A DNA stretch of 15,562 nucleotides. Source: Streptomyces katrae (GTDB lineage Bacteria > Actinomycetota > Actinomycetes > Streptomycetales > Streptomycetaceae). The stretch is from contig NZ_JZWV01000610.1 in assembly GCF_000966975.1 (NCBI RefSeq), positions 1 through 15,562 of the forward strand. Reading direction: 5' to 3'. Below are positions 1-5,115 of the stretch, one piece after another (positions within the stretch are counted from its first letter, which is position 1; the number at the start of each line of letters is the position of its first letter). The notes beneath the pieces were generated by a model. It had not been told where the DNA came from, did not search any database, and worked only from the letters and a program-made list of their open reading frames with translations. Position numbers and translations under genes: made by a program.

Positions 1-56
1 GAATCGACCCCGCCCCGACCGCCCTCCCCCGCCGCCGGCCCTTGATCCGGATCGTG

Positions 57-87
57 TTCGCGAGCACCCCTCAACGTCTTGTATTGT
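57..87 (+). promoter_or_regulatory. Candidate promoter of the tRNA-Ser gene
   Basis: A TATTGT hexamer at 82-87 fits a TAnnnT -10 box and lies 7 bases before the first tRNA base. A poor -35-like TTCGCG is at 57-62 with a 19-base spacer. The stretch is visibly more AT-rich than its surroundings. If correct, the precursor would have a very short 5' leader. The assignment rests on the -10 only. Confidence 0.3.
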
Positions 88-94
88 TTGCGGC

Positions 95-179
95 GGAGGA
101 TTCGCCTAGAGGCCTAGGGCGCACGCTTGGAAAGCGTGTTGGGGGCAACCCCTCACGAGTTCGAATCTCGTATCCTCCG
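95..179 (+). tRNA. tRNA-Ser (anticodon GGA)
   Basis: The cloverleaf can be drawn by eye. The 7-bp acceptor stem GGAGGAT (95-101) pairs with ATCCTCC (172-178), with discriminator G179. The anticodon loop TTGGAAA is closed by CACGC/GCGTG, placing anticodon GGA at 129-131. A long class II variable arm has GGGG/CCCC around a GCAA loop (about 141-152), and the T loop is TTCGAATC. The long variable arm plus GGA identifies a serine tRNA reading UCC/UCU codons. The 3' CCA is not encoded (the bases after G179 are CAG), which is common in Streptomyces. tRNA 3' ends such as this one are frequent integration targets for actinobacterial elements. Confidence 0.97.
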
Positions 180-201
180 CAGCCGCCTTAACGGGCGAAC
201 G

Positions 202-236
202 GAAGAGCCGGACCGCTGATCGCGGTCCGGCTCTTC
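202..236 (+). terminator. Strong terminator hairpin after tRNA-Ser
   Basis: A perfect 15-bp inverted repeat runs 202-216 against 222-236 (arm GAAGAGCCGGACCGC) with a 5-base loop. There is no U-tract, as is usual for high-GC actinobacterial terminators. It lies 22 bases after the tRNA and ends just before the second copy of the tRNA 3' end at 240. Confidence 0.85.
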
Positions 237-239
237 TGC

Positions 240-261
240 GTTCGAGTCTCGTATCCTCCGC
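240..261 (+). repeat. Second copy of the tRNA-Ser 3' end (att-like direct repeat)
   Basis: Bases 240-261 repeat bases 159-180 (T loop, T-stem 3' side, acceptor 3' side and discriminator) with a single A-to-G difference, 21 of 22 identical. There is no matching 5' tRNA half, so this is not a second tRNA gene. Duplication of a tRNA 3' end is what a tyrosine-recombinase element or phage leaves when it integrates and is later lost. The 60 bases between the copies hold only the terminator. An old local duplication is the alternative. Confidence 0.7.
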
Positions 262-450
262 GGGTCGGCCCGGATCCGCCTCCAACGGCGGACGCCGTCC
301 TCGAACGGCCTCCTCGGAGTGCTGGGGCGGGTCATCCTGGGAAGCCCGCGACGGGTCTGCCCGATGCGACGGCCTGAGCCCACGAGGTGCCCCGGAGCCG
401 GTTCCGGAGTCGTGGGCGGGGCGGCCGGCAGCCGGAGTGCCAGGATGCCC

Positions 451-587
451 GGATCGGCGTACAGCGACGTCCGCCGGCTCGCCCACGCCATCGACGCAGG
501 CCGGGCCATCACCGTCGAGTACGTGGCCGCCTCGGGCAGCCGGACCGCACCCTGTCCCGCATCCACAGCGTCCTGAGCGCCACCTGA
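451..587 (+). pseudogene. Degraded fragment of a helicase C-terminal (WYL-like) domain
   Basis: In one frame (about 457-540) the DNA reads a run including AITVEYVAASGSRT. In a shifted frame it continues as RTLSRIHSVLSAT and stops at 587. Both pieces resemble the C-terminal accessory domain of actinobacterial XPB/Ssl2-like helicases, where a V-x-Y-V-A-A-S-G-x-R-T strand is followed some 25 residues later by a TLSRI-x-x-V strand. The middle segment is missing and the frame is broken at about 540, so this is a relic with an internal deletion. The N-terminal several hundred residues are absent. It lies beyond the att-like repeat. The rest of 262-450 shows nothing I recognise. Family assignment is from memory of the motif. 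Confidence 0.5.
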
Positions 588-630
588 CAGCCACCGCCGG
601 GTCGCCCAACTCGGCTCTCCGCTCCGTCCG

Positions 631-661
631 TTGGTCCGAAGTCGTTGCTCTCTGCCATGAT
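631..661 (+). promoter_or_regulatory. Possible promoter for the amyloid-motif gene pair
   Basis: TTGGTC (631-636) and CATGAT (656-661) resemble -35 and -10 boxes, but the 19-base spacer is long. They lie 37 bases upstream of the start codon at 698 and downstream of the helicase relic. No other candidate is better. Weak support. Confidence 0.2.
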
Positions 662-697
662 CTGCCCAAGGTCACCGGGTCACCTTCGGAGAGATCA

Positions 698-1087
698 ATG
701 GATGCATCACTTGCACAGTTAGTGGCCACCGCAGTCGCCCAAGGCGCCCTGGGCACCGCAGGGTCCGGGGCCATGGAGGGACTCCTCGGGATGATCCGGC
801 ACCGGTTCCGCCGCGACGGCGCGGCGATGGGAGCCCTGGACTCGGCCGGCTCCGGAACGGGACCGCTGGTCGAGGCCCTCTCGCGCCACATCGAGAACGA
901 CCCCGACTTCGCCGAGGACCTGCGCGACTGGATCAAGGAGTACGGGAGCGGCCCGGGCAGCGGCGCCGGCCAGTCCACCCAGCTCCGGCACAGCAACCAG
1001 GTCATCGGTACCGTGCACGGCAGCGTCATCCAGGGCCAGAACGTCCGCGGGCGCTTCAGCCTCCGTGGGCTGCGCGGCGACAGATGA
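698..1087 (+). CDS. Small helical protein with C-terminal RHIM/BASS-like amyloid motif
   Basis: The product has 129 aa. The ATG at 698 is chosen because GGAGAG lies at 688-693; the frame is open further upstream but without a better site. Residues 1-82 look all-helical. The first helix is rich in small residues (G16, G19, G22, G24, G28, G31, including a GxxxG step), reminiscent of the glycine-zipper helices of HeLo/HELL/Bell-type membrane-targeting domains. A Gly/Ser linker (83-93) leads to NQVIGTVHGSVIQGQNVRG at residues 100-118. This fits the N-x-[IV]-x-G ... G-x-[VA]-[IY]-Q-[GA] pattern of RHIM, fungal PP and actinobacterial BASS amyloid signalling motifs. The stop overlaps the next start (ATGA, 1084-1087), and the next protein carries a matching motif. 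Inferred role: effector nucleated into an amyloid fold by the membrane partner. Gene expression is certain only by RBS and coupling; function is inference. Confidence 0.8.
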   Translation: MDASLAQLVATAVAQGALGTAGSGAMEGLLGMIRHRFRRDGAAMGALDSAGSGTGPLVEALSRHIENDPDFAEDLRDWIKEYGSGPGSGAGQSTQLRHSNQVIGTVHGSVIQGQNVRGRFSLRGLRGDR

Positions 1088-1926
1088 GCGATCGTCCCGC
1101 GGGTACGCGGTCCTCGTCCGAGCGGACCGACAACGAGATCTCCGGCGGCTCACGCGTGGGCGGCAATGCCTACCAGGCCAGGACCATCCGGTTCGGCGGC
1201 CGCTCGGTGGGGCTCACCCTCGTCTCCCTCGCGCTCGTCGCGGCCCTGGCCGGGGTCGTCGTCGTGGTGGTCGAACGAGGGGGCGGCACGAAGGAACAGC
1301 CCGCTGCCGGGCCGACCGCGGCGGCCGCGGTGCCGGTGAACGCACCCTCCCCGGGCCCCACGCCCTCGCCCACTCCCCCGCAGACGGCGCCGAGCGCATC
1401 GGCGCCGGCGGCTCCGGGACCACAGCCGGAGAAGTCGGCGACGGGCAGCCTCGCGTTCAAGGGTGCCAACCTCTACTGCGGAGGCTGGCAGTCGTCGAGG
1501 CAGTCGGCGAACCTCAGGGTCGCTTCCTGCGTCCAGGTGGACCCGGCCCACTCCAGTGCGACCTTCGGCGTCATGGTGAAGAACGTCGGCAAGACCCAGG
1601 TCGTGGCCCGCGCCCTCGTCCAGACCGCGGGTCTGGGCGGTTCGCCGGAGTGTCCCCAGGGGCGGTACTCGCCCGGCACGCTGCGGATCGACCCCGGGCG
1701 GATCTGGTTCAGCGACCTCGGCCGGTGCAGCGTAGGGCGATTGGAGAACAAGGACTTCCAGACCCTCGGCGCCGCGATCGAAGACCCCGACGGCACGGGT
1801 GACGTCCAGCAGGGCGGTGCCGTCTACTCGGCGCATGTGTGGGTGGGCGACGGGCAGGTGAAGTGCAAGATCGGGGAGCTCTGGACGACGTCCTGCGCCT
1901 CCTTCGCCTACCCCCCGAAGGACTGA
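1084..1926 (+). CDS. Single-pass membrane protein with N-terminal RHIM/BASS-like motif and extracytoplasmic six-Cys domain
   Basis: The product has 280 aa, and its ATG overlaps the preceding stop by 4 bases, so it is translationally coupled. Order of parts: a polar N-terminus (1-16), a motif NEISGGSRVGGNAYQARTI at 17-35, one hydrophobic helix at about 42-63 followed by ERGGG, a Pro/Ala/Ser/Thr-rich linker (about 70-118), and a globular C-terminal domain (about 120-280). Cysteines at 132, 149, 190, 215, 261 and 271 suggest three disulfides and an extracytoplasmic position. The N-terminus has several Arg residues just before the helix and the linker lies after it, so the topology is N-in/C-out, placing the motif in the cytoplasm. 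G27-x-A-Y-Q-A-R-T-I lines up with G108-S-V-I-Q-G-Q-N-V of the upstream product. The C-terminal domain looks like a secreted beta-sandwich but I cannot name its family. Inferred role: envelope sensor that templates the upstream protein. Confidence 0.88.
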   Translation: MSDRPAGTRSSSERTDNEISGGSRVGGNAYQARTIRFGGRSVGLTLVSLALVAALAGVVVVVVERGGGTKEQPAAGPTAAAAVPVNAPSPGPTPSPTPPQTAPSASAPAAPGPQPEKSATGSLAFKGANLYCGGWQSSRQSANLRVASCVQVDPAHSSATFGVMVKNVGKTQVVARALVQTAGLGGSPECPQGRYSPGTLRIDPGRIWFSDLGRCSVGRLENKDFQTLGAAIEDPDGTGDVQQGGAVYSAHVWVGDGQVKCKIGELWTTSCASFAYPPKD

Positions 1927-1934
1927 GCGCAGAC

Positions 1935-1972
1935 GGGAGGGCCCGGCCGCCGAGTCGCGGTCGGGCCCTTCC
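1935..1972 (+). terminator. Terminator of the amyloid-motif operon
   Basis: A 16-bp stem (1935-1950 with 1957-1972; two G-T wobbles) closes a 6-base loop CGAGTC. It begins 8 bases after the stop codon at 1926, which closes the two-gene transcription unit. Confidence 0.85.
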
Positions 1973-2133
1973 GCGTTCCCCGGTGGCGGGACCGGGGTCG
2001 CCGCACCGGGCGTGACCTGGTCCTCAAGCGGCGCTCAGGCAGGACTCCGGCGGCCGTGCCTACCGTCGGGACCGGGATCGCGGTGTCCGCCGCGGCATCC
2101 GCCCTACAGCGTCTCTCACCAAGGAGTCCGATC

Positions 2134-2685
2134 ATGACCGTGCGCGTCCTCGCCCTCGTCGGCAGCCTCCGGGCCGGCTCGCACAACCGTCAACTGGCCG
2201 AGGCGGCCGTCAAGCACGCGCCCGGTCACGTCTCCGTCGAGATCCACGAGGGTCTCGCCGACATCCCCTTCTACAACGAGGACATCGACGTCGAGGGCTC
2301 CGTCCCCGGCGCGGCGGCCGACCTCCGGGCGGCGGTGGCCGGGGCGGACGCGCTCCTGCTCGTGTCCCCCGAGTACAACGGCACCATCCCGGCCGTGCTG
2401 AAGAACGCGATCGACTGGCTGTCCCGCCCGTACGGCACCGGCGCGATCACCGGCAAGCCGGTCGCCGTCATCGGTACCGCCTTCGGCAGCTACGGCGGCG
2501 TGTGGGCCCAGGACGAGGCCCGCAAGTCCGCCGGCATCGCCGGCGGTGCGGTCCTCGAGGAGGCCAAGCTCTCCGTCGCCGGTTCCGTGACCCGCTTCGC
2601 CGAGACCCACCCCGGCGACGACACCGAGGTCGCCACCGCGGTCCTCCAGGTCCTCGAGCAGCTCGCCACCAAGGCGAACGCCTGA
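2134..2685 (+). CDS. NADPH-dependent FMN reductase (flavodoxin-like fold)
   Basis: The product has 183 aa. The ATG at 2134 is preceded by AAGGAG at 2121-2126, so it is preferred over the upstream in-frame codon at 2056. The N-terminal strand and phosphate loop read VLALVGSLRAGSHNR (5-19). The isoalloxazine-contact segment SPEYNGTIPAVLKNAIDW lies at 78-95, and GTAFGSYGG at 114-122. These are the signatures of the NADPH-dependent FMN reductase family (PF03358), to which chromate and quinone reductases also belong. It is a soluble cytoplasmic enzyme reducing FMN, quinones or similar acceptors with NAD(P)H. Length is normal for the family. The DUF5519 gene follows 70 bases downstream and may be co-transcribed. 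The exact substrate cannot be told. Confidence 0.93.
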   Translation: MTVRVLALVGSLRAGSHNRQLAEAAVKHAPGHVSVEIHEGLADIPFYNEDIDVEGSVPGAAADLRAAVAGADALLLVSPEYNGTIPAVLKNAIDWLSRPYGTGAITGKPVAVIGTAFGSYGGVWAQDEARKSAGIAGGAVLEEAKLSVAGSVTRFAETHPGDDTEVATAVLQVLEQLATKANA

Positions 2686-2722
2686 CGGCCACCCGCCGCA
2701 GCCGCGCCGGAACCTCACGCTG

Positions 2723-2740
2723 CGGCCGGGTGACCGGCCG
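2723..2740 (+). promoter_or_regulatory. Hairpin directly upstream of the ribosome binding site at 2742
   Basis: A perfect 7-bp stem CGGCCGG (2723-2729) / CCGGCCG (2734-2740) is capped by a GTGA (GNRA-type) tetraloop. It sits one base before AAAGGA (2742-2747), the ribosome binding site of the 2756 gene. It could be an mRNA processing or stability element, a weak attenuator, or a translation-level control between the two genes. Confidence 0.4.
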
Positions 2741-2755
2741 GAAAGGAACACCGCC

Positions 2756-3199
2756 ATGCTCACGCTGACTCCCCGCCAGGGCCCGGCCCCGAGGGTCTTC
2801 GGCCCGGCCCCGCACGGTCAGGGCTCGCAGATCTCCCCGATCATGCTGCAGGAGGAGCTGTGGGGACGGATGCGCGCGCTGCCGTACGTCTACATGGCGC
2901 CGACGCTGGTGTCGGTCCCGCACGCCCGGTCGCTCTTCATCCCCGAGGGCATCGGCACGGGCCCGGCCGAGGCCTTCCAGCGCGGCAGGGAGTGGGCGCA
3001 CATCCACCCCCACCACGACGGATCGCTCCACCTCACCCTCCCGAAGGAGGCCGAGGAGGACGTCATCGCCGCGGGCTGGGGCGTGCACCACCCGGTCCAG
3101 GCGGTGGTGCTCGTGTACGGGCCGCGGACGGCGGAGGAGCTGGAGACGGTCTGGGAGATCATCCAGTTCTCGTACCGGTACGCGGTCGGGGCCAAGTGA
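2756..3199 (+). CDS. Luciferase-domain (DUF5519) family protein
   Basis: The product has 147 aa. The ATG at 2756 follows AAAGGA at 2742-2747. The centre reads GREWAHIHPHHDGSLHLTLP (residues ~77-96), then GWGVHHP and VYGPRTAEEL, ending in a helix IIQFSYRYAVG. This His-rich E-[FW]-A-H-x-H-P-x-x-D-G-S-L-H pattern is the signature of the DUF5519 family, called 'luciferase domain' in databases, and light emission is not implied. No signal peptide or TM helix. The function of the family is unknown to me. The clustered histidines suggest a metal or cofactor site. Its likely operon partner is the flavin reductase 70 bases upstream, which would suit a redox role (inference). A strong terminator follows. 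Confidence 0.8.
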   Translation: MLTLTPRQGPAPRVFGPAPHGQGSQISPIMLQEELWGRMRALPYVYMAPTLVSVPHARSLFIPEGIGTGPAEAFQRGREWAHIHPHHDGSLHLTLPKEAEEDVIAAGWGVHHPVQAVVLVYGPRTAEELETVWEIIQFSYRYAVGAK

Positions 3200-3236
3200 C
3201 CCGTCCCACCCCGCGCTAGGGGGAAACAGACCCGAG

Positions 3237-3268
3237 GAGGACCGGACCGCGTCTGCGGTCCGGTCCTC
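3237..3268 (+). terminator. Terminator hairpin between convergent genes
   Basis: A perfect 14-bp stem (3237-3250 with 3255-3268; arm GAGGACCGGACCGC) closes a GTCT loop. It lies 38 bases after the DUF5519 stop and 19 bases before the stop of the minus-strand PadR gene, so it probably serves both directions. Confidence 0.9.
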
Positions 3269-3286
3269 TCGGCGTCCGGCGGCCCC

Positions 3287-3799
3287 CTAGCCGAGCTGGG
3301 CGGCGGCCCAGCGGGCCCAGTCGCGGCGCATCGCGTTGAAGCGGAGGCCGTACTCCAGGGCGATGCGGCCGTGTACCGACAGCGTGTCCTCGCCCCAGTC
3401 GATCGACTGCTCCAGGGCGCGCAGGTCCTCGTACTCCTGCTCGGAGAGCTCCATCAGGCCGGTCAGGTAGGCGCTCGCCTGCTCGGGGGGCAGGACCCCG
3501 AGGAAGAAGACCCGCAGCAGGATGTCGCTGCGGGTGTTGCGCTGCGGCTTGGTCTCCGTCAGCCAGTGGCGCAGTTCGGCCAGGCCCTCGTCGGTGAGGG
3601 TGTACTCCTTGCGGCCGCGCGGGCCCTCCGCCGAGACGCTGATCAGCCCTGCGGCGGCGAGCTTGGTCAGCTCCCCGTACATCTGGCTCTGGGTGGCCGG
3701 CCAGACGTTGGCCAATGAGGTCTCGAAGCGCTTCAGCAGGTCGTAGCCGCTGGCCGGGCGTTCGGAGAGGAGTCCGAGGAGGGCGTGTCGAAGGCTCAT
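3287..3799 (-). CDS. PadR family transcriptional regulator
   Basis: The product has 170 aa. I chose the ATG at 3799 (protein MSLRHALLGLL...) because it begins exactly where PadR proteins begin and is preceded by GGTGAGGGGT. A longer in-frame start at 3829 would place ten extra residues over the operator. Residues 1-80 form the PadR winged helix: LGLLSERPASGYDLLKRFE, the Y-x-x-L-x-K-L-x-x-x-G-L-I recognition region, and the wing GPRGRKEYTLTDEG. The C-terminal half, rich in Leu/Glu, is the Vir-type dimerisation helix region (PF10400). It is divergent from the membrane protein at 3909 with two palindromes between them, so it probably represses itself and that gene. Ligand unknown. Confidence 0.9.
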   Translation of the reverse strand: MSLRHALLGLLSERPASGYDLLKRFETSLANVWPATQSQMYGELTKLAAAGLISVSAEGPRGRKEYTLTDEGLAELRHWLTETKPQRNTRSDILLRVFFLGVLPPEQASAYLTGLMELSEQEYEDLRALEQSIDWGEDTLSVHGRIALEYGLRFNAMRRDWARWAAAQLG

Positions 3800-3822
3800 A
3801 CCCCTCACCTTACATTCCATCC

Positions 3823-3861
3823 TTGACATGTCATTTTTGGAAGGTCTATCTTCGACATGTC
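3823..3861 (+). promoter_or_regulatory. Divergent promoter with paired palindromic operator
   Basis: TTGACA (3823-3828), an 18-base spacer and TATCTT (3847-3852) make a good promoter for the rightward membrane protein gene. The palindrome TGACATGTCA (3824-3833) overlaps the -35, and a second copy GACATGTC (3854-3861) overlaps the expected start of transcription. The centres are 29 bp apart, about three helical turns, so bound dimers would sit on one face. The first copy also lies 25 bases upstream of the PadR start codon. The natural ligand-binding protein is the PadR product (inference). Confidence 0.65.
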
Positions 3862-3908
3862 AGAACAGGAATGTGAAAGCGGCGGGCAGCCGCAGTCGGG
3901 GGTCTTCG

Positions 3909-4466
3909 ATGTCGTACGTGCGCACCTTCCTTCCCTGGATCGTCTTCGCGGTCATCCCGTCCGCCCAGTGGCAGTGGGGCGCACTGGCCGCGCTGGTGGC
4001 CGCGGTGGCGGTGGCCTTCCAGCAGCGCCGGGAGGGGGCCGGGTTCGACGCGCTGATCATCGAGATCGGTTCGGCGGTCTTCTTCGCGGCCCTGGCGGGC
4101 ATCGCCTTCGCCGACCCGCAGTCGGCGGTGCACGGCTACTCGGCGGCCCTCTCCTCGGGTGTCCTGGCCCTGGTCGCCGCGGTCTCGCTGCTGATCCGCA
4201 AGCCCTTCACGCTGGGCATCGCCAAGCGCACCACCCCCCGCGAGGTCTGGGGGCTGCGCCCCTTCGTGCGCGCCAACACGGTCATCACCGGGGTCTGGAC
4301 GGCGGCCTTCGCCCTGACCGCGGGCGCCCTCGCGCTCCTCGCCCACGCGGGTCAGGGCCACTCGACGGCGGCCACGGCCGTCCAGGCCGCCGGGTTCGTC
4401 CTGCCGATGCTCTTCACCTCGCGCTACGTCGCCTCCCTGCAGGCGGGAGCCGCCGCCGGCCGGTGA
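3909..4466 (+). CDS. Integral membrane protein, PadR-linked, function unknown
   Basis: The product has 185 aa. The ATG at 3909 is preferred because it gives the sequence MSYVRTFLPWIVFAVIPS, which starts at the first membrane segment. GGGGG (3898-3902) is a weak ribosome binding site. A longer start at 3828 would lie inside the promoter. Hydrophobic segments are visible at about 8-37 (one or two passes), 46-68, 77-96, 122-147 and 155-175. The longest polar stretch is a basic loop (RKPFTLGIAKRTTPREVW, 97-114). There are no catalytic motifs I recognise. The basic-loop pattern recalls septation-protein-A-like membrane proteins, but that is a weak impression. It is divergent from the PadR gene and probably its main target. 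PadR targets are often efflux or membrane-stress functions (family knowledge). Confidence 0.8.
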   Translation: MSYVRTFLPWIVFAVIPSAQWQWGALAALVAAVAVAFQQRREGAGFDALIIEIGSAVFFAALAGIAFADPQSAVHGYSAALSSGVLALVAAVSLLIRKPFTLGIAKRTTPREVWGLRPFVRANTVITGVWTAAFALTAGALALLAHAGQGHSTAATAVQAAGFVLPMLFTSRYVASLQAGAAAGR

Positions 4467-4468
4467 AA

Positions 4469-4483
4469 CGGCTCCGGGAGCCG
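4469..4483 (+). terminator. Small hairpin between convergent genes
   Basis: CGGCTC (4469-4474) and GAGCCG (4478-4483) form a 6-bp stem with a 3-base loop, 2 bases after the membrane protein stop. It is short, and a G-rich stretch follows instead of a U-tract. It may act for both converging genes. Confidence 0.4.
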
Positions 4484-4514
4484 CGGCGGGGGCGGGCAGG
4501 CGGCGGGGCAGGGG

Positions 4515-5000
4515 TTACGCGCGGCGCAGGGCCTCCTGCGCCGCTACGTATTTCACCATCAGACGGGCCAGCTCCAGCCGGTCGCGCTCGCTCCAGTCGG
4601 CGGTGATGTGCTCGTACGCCGAGCGCTGGTGGCGGCGGAAGCGGGCCATCAGCTCCTCGCCCTCGGGGCTGAGGTGCAGGACCGTGCGGCGGCCGTCGCG
4701 CTGGGAGGCGGCGCGGACCAGGTAGCCGGCGGAGATGCAGTCGGACACCATCCGGCTGGCCACCGAGGGGTCGACGCCCAGGTGGGAGGCGACCGCGCCG
4801 ACGGTGACCTCGGTGTCGTCCCGTGCGATCTCCAGGACGACGTTGAGGACGAGGGTCCGGCCGAGGTCCTTCTGGGAGATCGGGTTCTCGACCTCCAGGA
4901 GCGAGGAGCGGCGCAGCTTCCCGAAGGCGGGGCCCACGGCGTTCAGCAGCTCTTCGGCCACGGCGGCCTCGACGGCCGTCTCCGCCTCGTGATTCTTCAT
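4515..5000 (-). CDS. MarR family transcriptional regulator
   Basis: The product has 161 aa from the ATG at 5000 (MKNHEAE...). In-frame ATGs at 5009 and 5036 are alternatives; none has a convincing ribosome binding site, and GGGG just upstream of 5000 is the best. Residues 62-110 form the winged helix: TEVTVGAVASHLGVDPSVAS, the recognition helix RMVSDCISAGYLV, and the wing SQRDGRRTVLHLSPEG with the classic D-G-R-R. Flanking helices form the dimer interface. It is divergent from the NmrA-like gene at 5116 across an AT-rich intergenic stretch, the usual arrangement for a MarR repressor and its redox target. Cys88 lies in the DNA-binding domain; whether it senses oxidants is unknown. Confidence 0.88.
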   Translation of the reverse strand: MKNHEAETAVEAAVAEELLNAVGPAFGKLRRSSLLEVENPISQKDLGRTLVLNVVLEIARDDTEVTVGAVASHLGVDPSVASRMVSDCISAGYLVRAASQRDGRRTVLHLSPEGEELMARFRRHQRSAYEHITADWSERDRLELARLMVKYVAAQEALRRA

Positions 5001-5031
5001 GGGCCCCATCGTATCTACATGACTCTCCGCA

Positions 5032-5077
5032 GACATGTGTTGACATGAAAACGTGTGCGTGTAAGCATGCATATGTA
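5032..5077 (+). promoter_or_regulatory. Divergent MarR/NmrA promoter region with repeated GACATG
   Basis: This stretch is clearly AT-rich for the window. GACATG occurs at 5032-5037 and again at 5042-5047, the second as part of TTGACA (5040-5045), a perfect -35 box. No good -10 follows at normal spacing; the nearest is TAAGCA (5062-5067) with 16 bases. A CATATG palindrome (5070-5075) lies nearer the NmrA-like gene. The regulator recognising these is probably the divergent MarR protein, but the GACATG half-sites match the PadR operators at 3824 and 3854. Confidence 0.4.
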
Positions 5078-5115
5078 TTCAGTCAAAGAAAGTCCCGAGC
5101 GGAGCGGAGCCTCCC

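Noticed and set aside
240..261. A second tRNA gene
   Set aside because: Only the 3' end of tRNA-Ser is present; no D arm, anticodon arm or 5' acceptor strand precedes it.
319..576. Intact small gene at 319-576
   Set aside because: Only its last third resembles a real domain, and that domain continues in another frame; no ribosome binding site. Treated as a pseudogene.
106..1029. Long minus-strand open frame of 307 codons across the tRNA and the amyloid-motif gene
   Set aside because: It crosses a tRNA and terminator, has Arg/Pro/Gly-rich nonsense composition, and opposes a gene with a good ribosome binding site and coupling. It is a GC-bias shadow.
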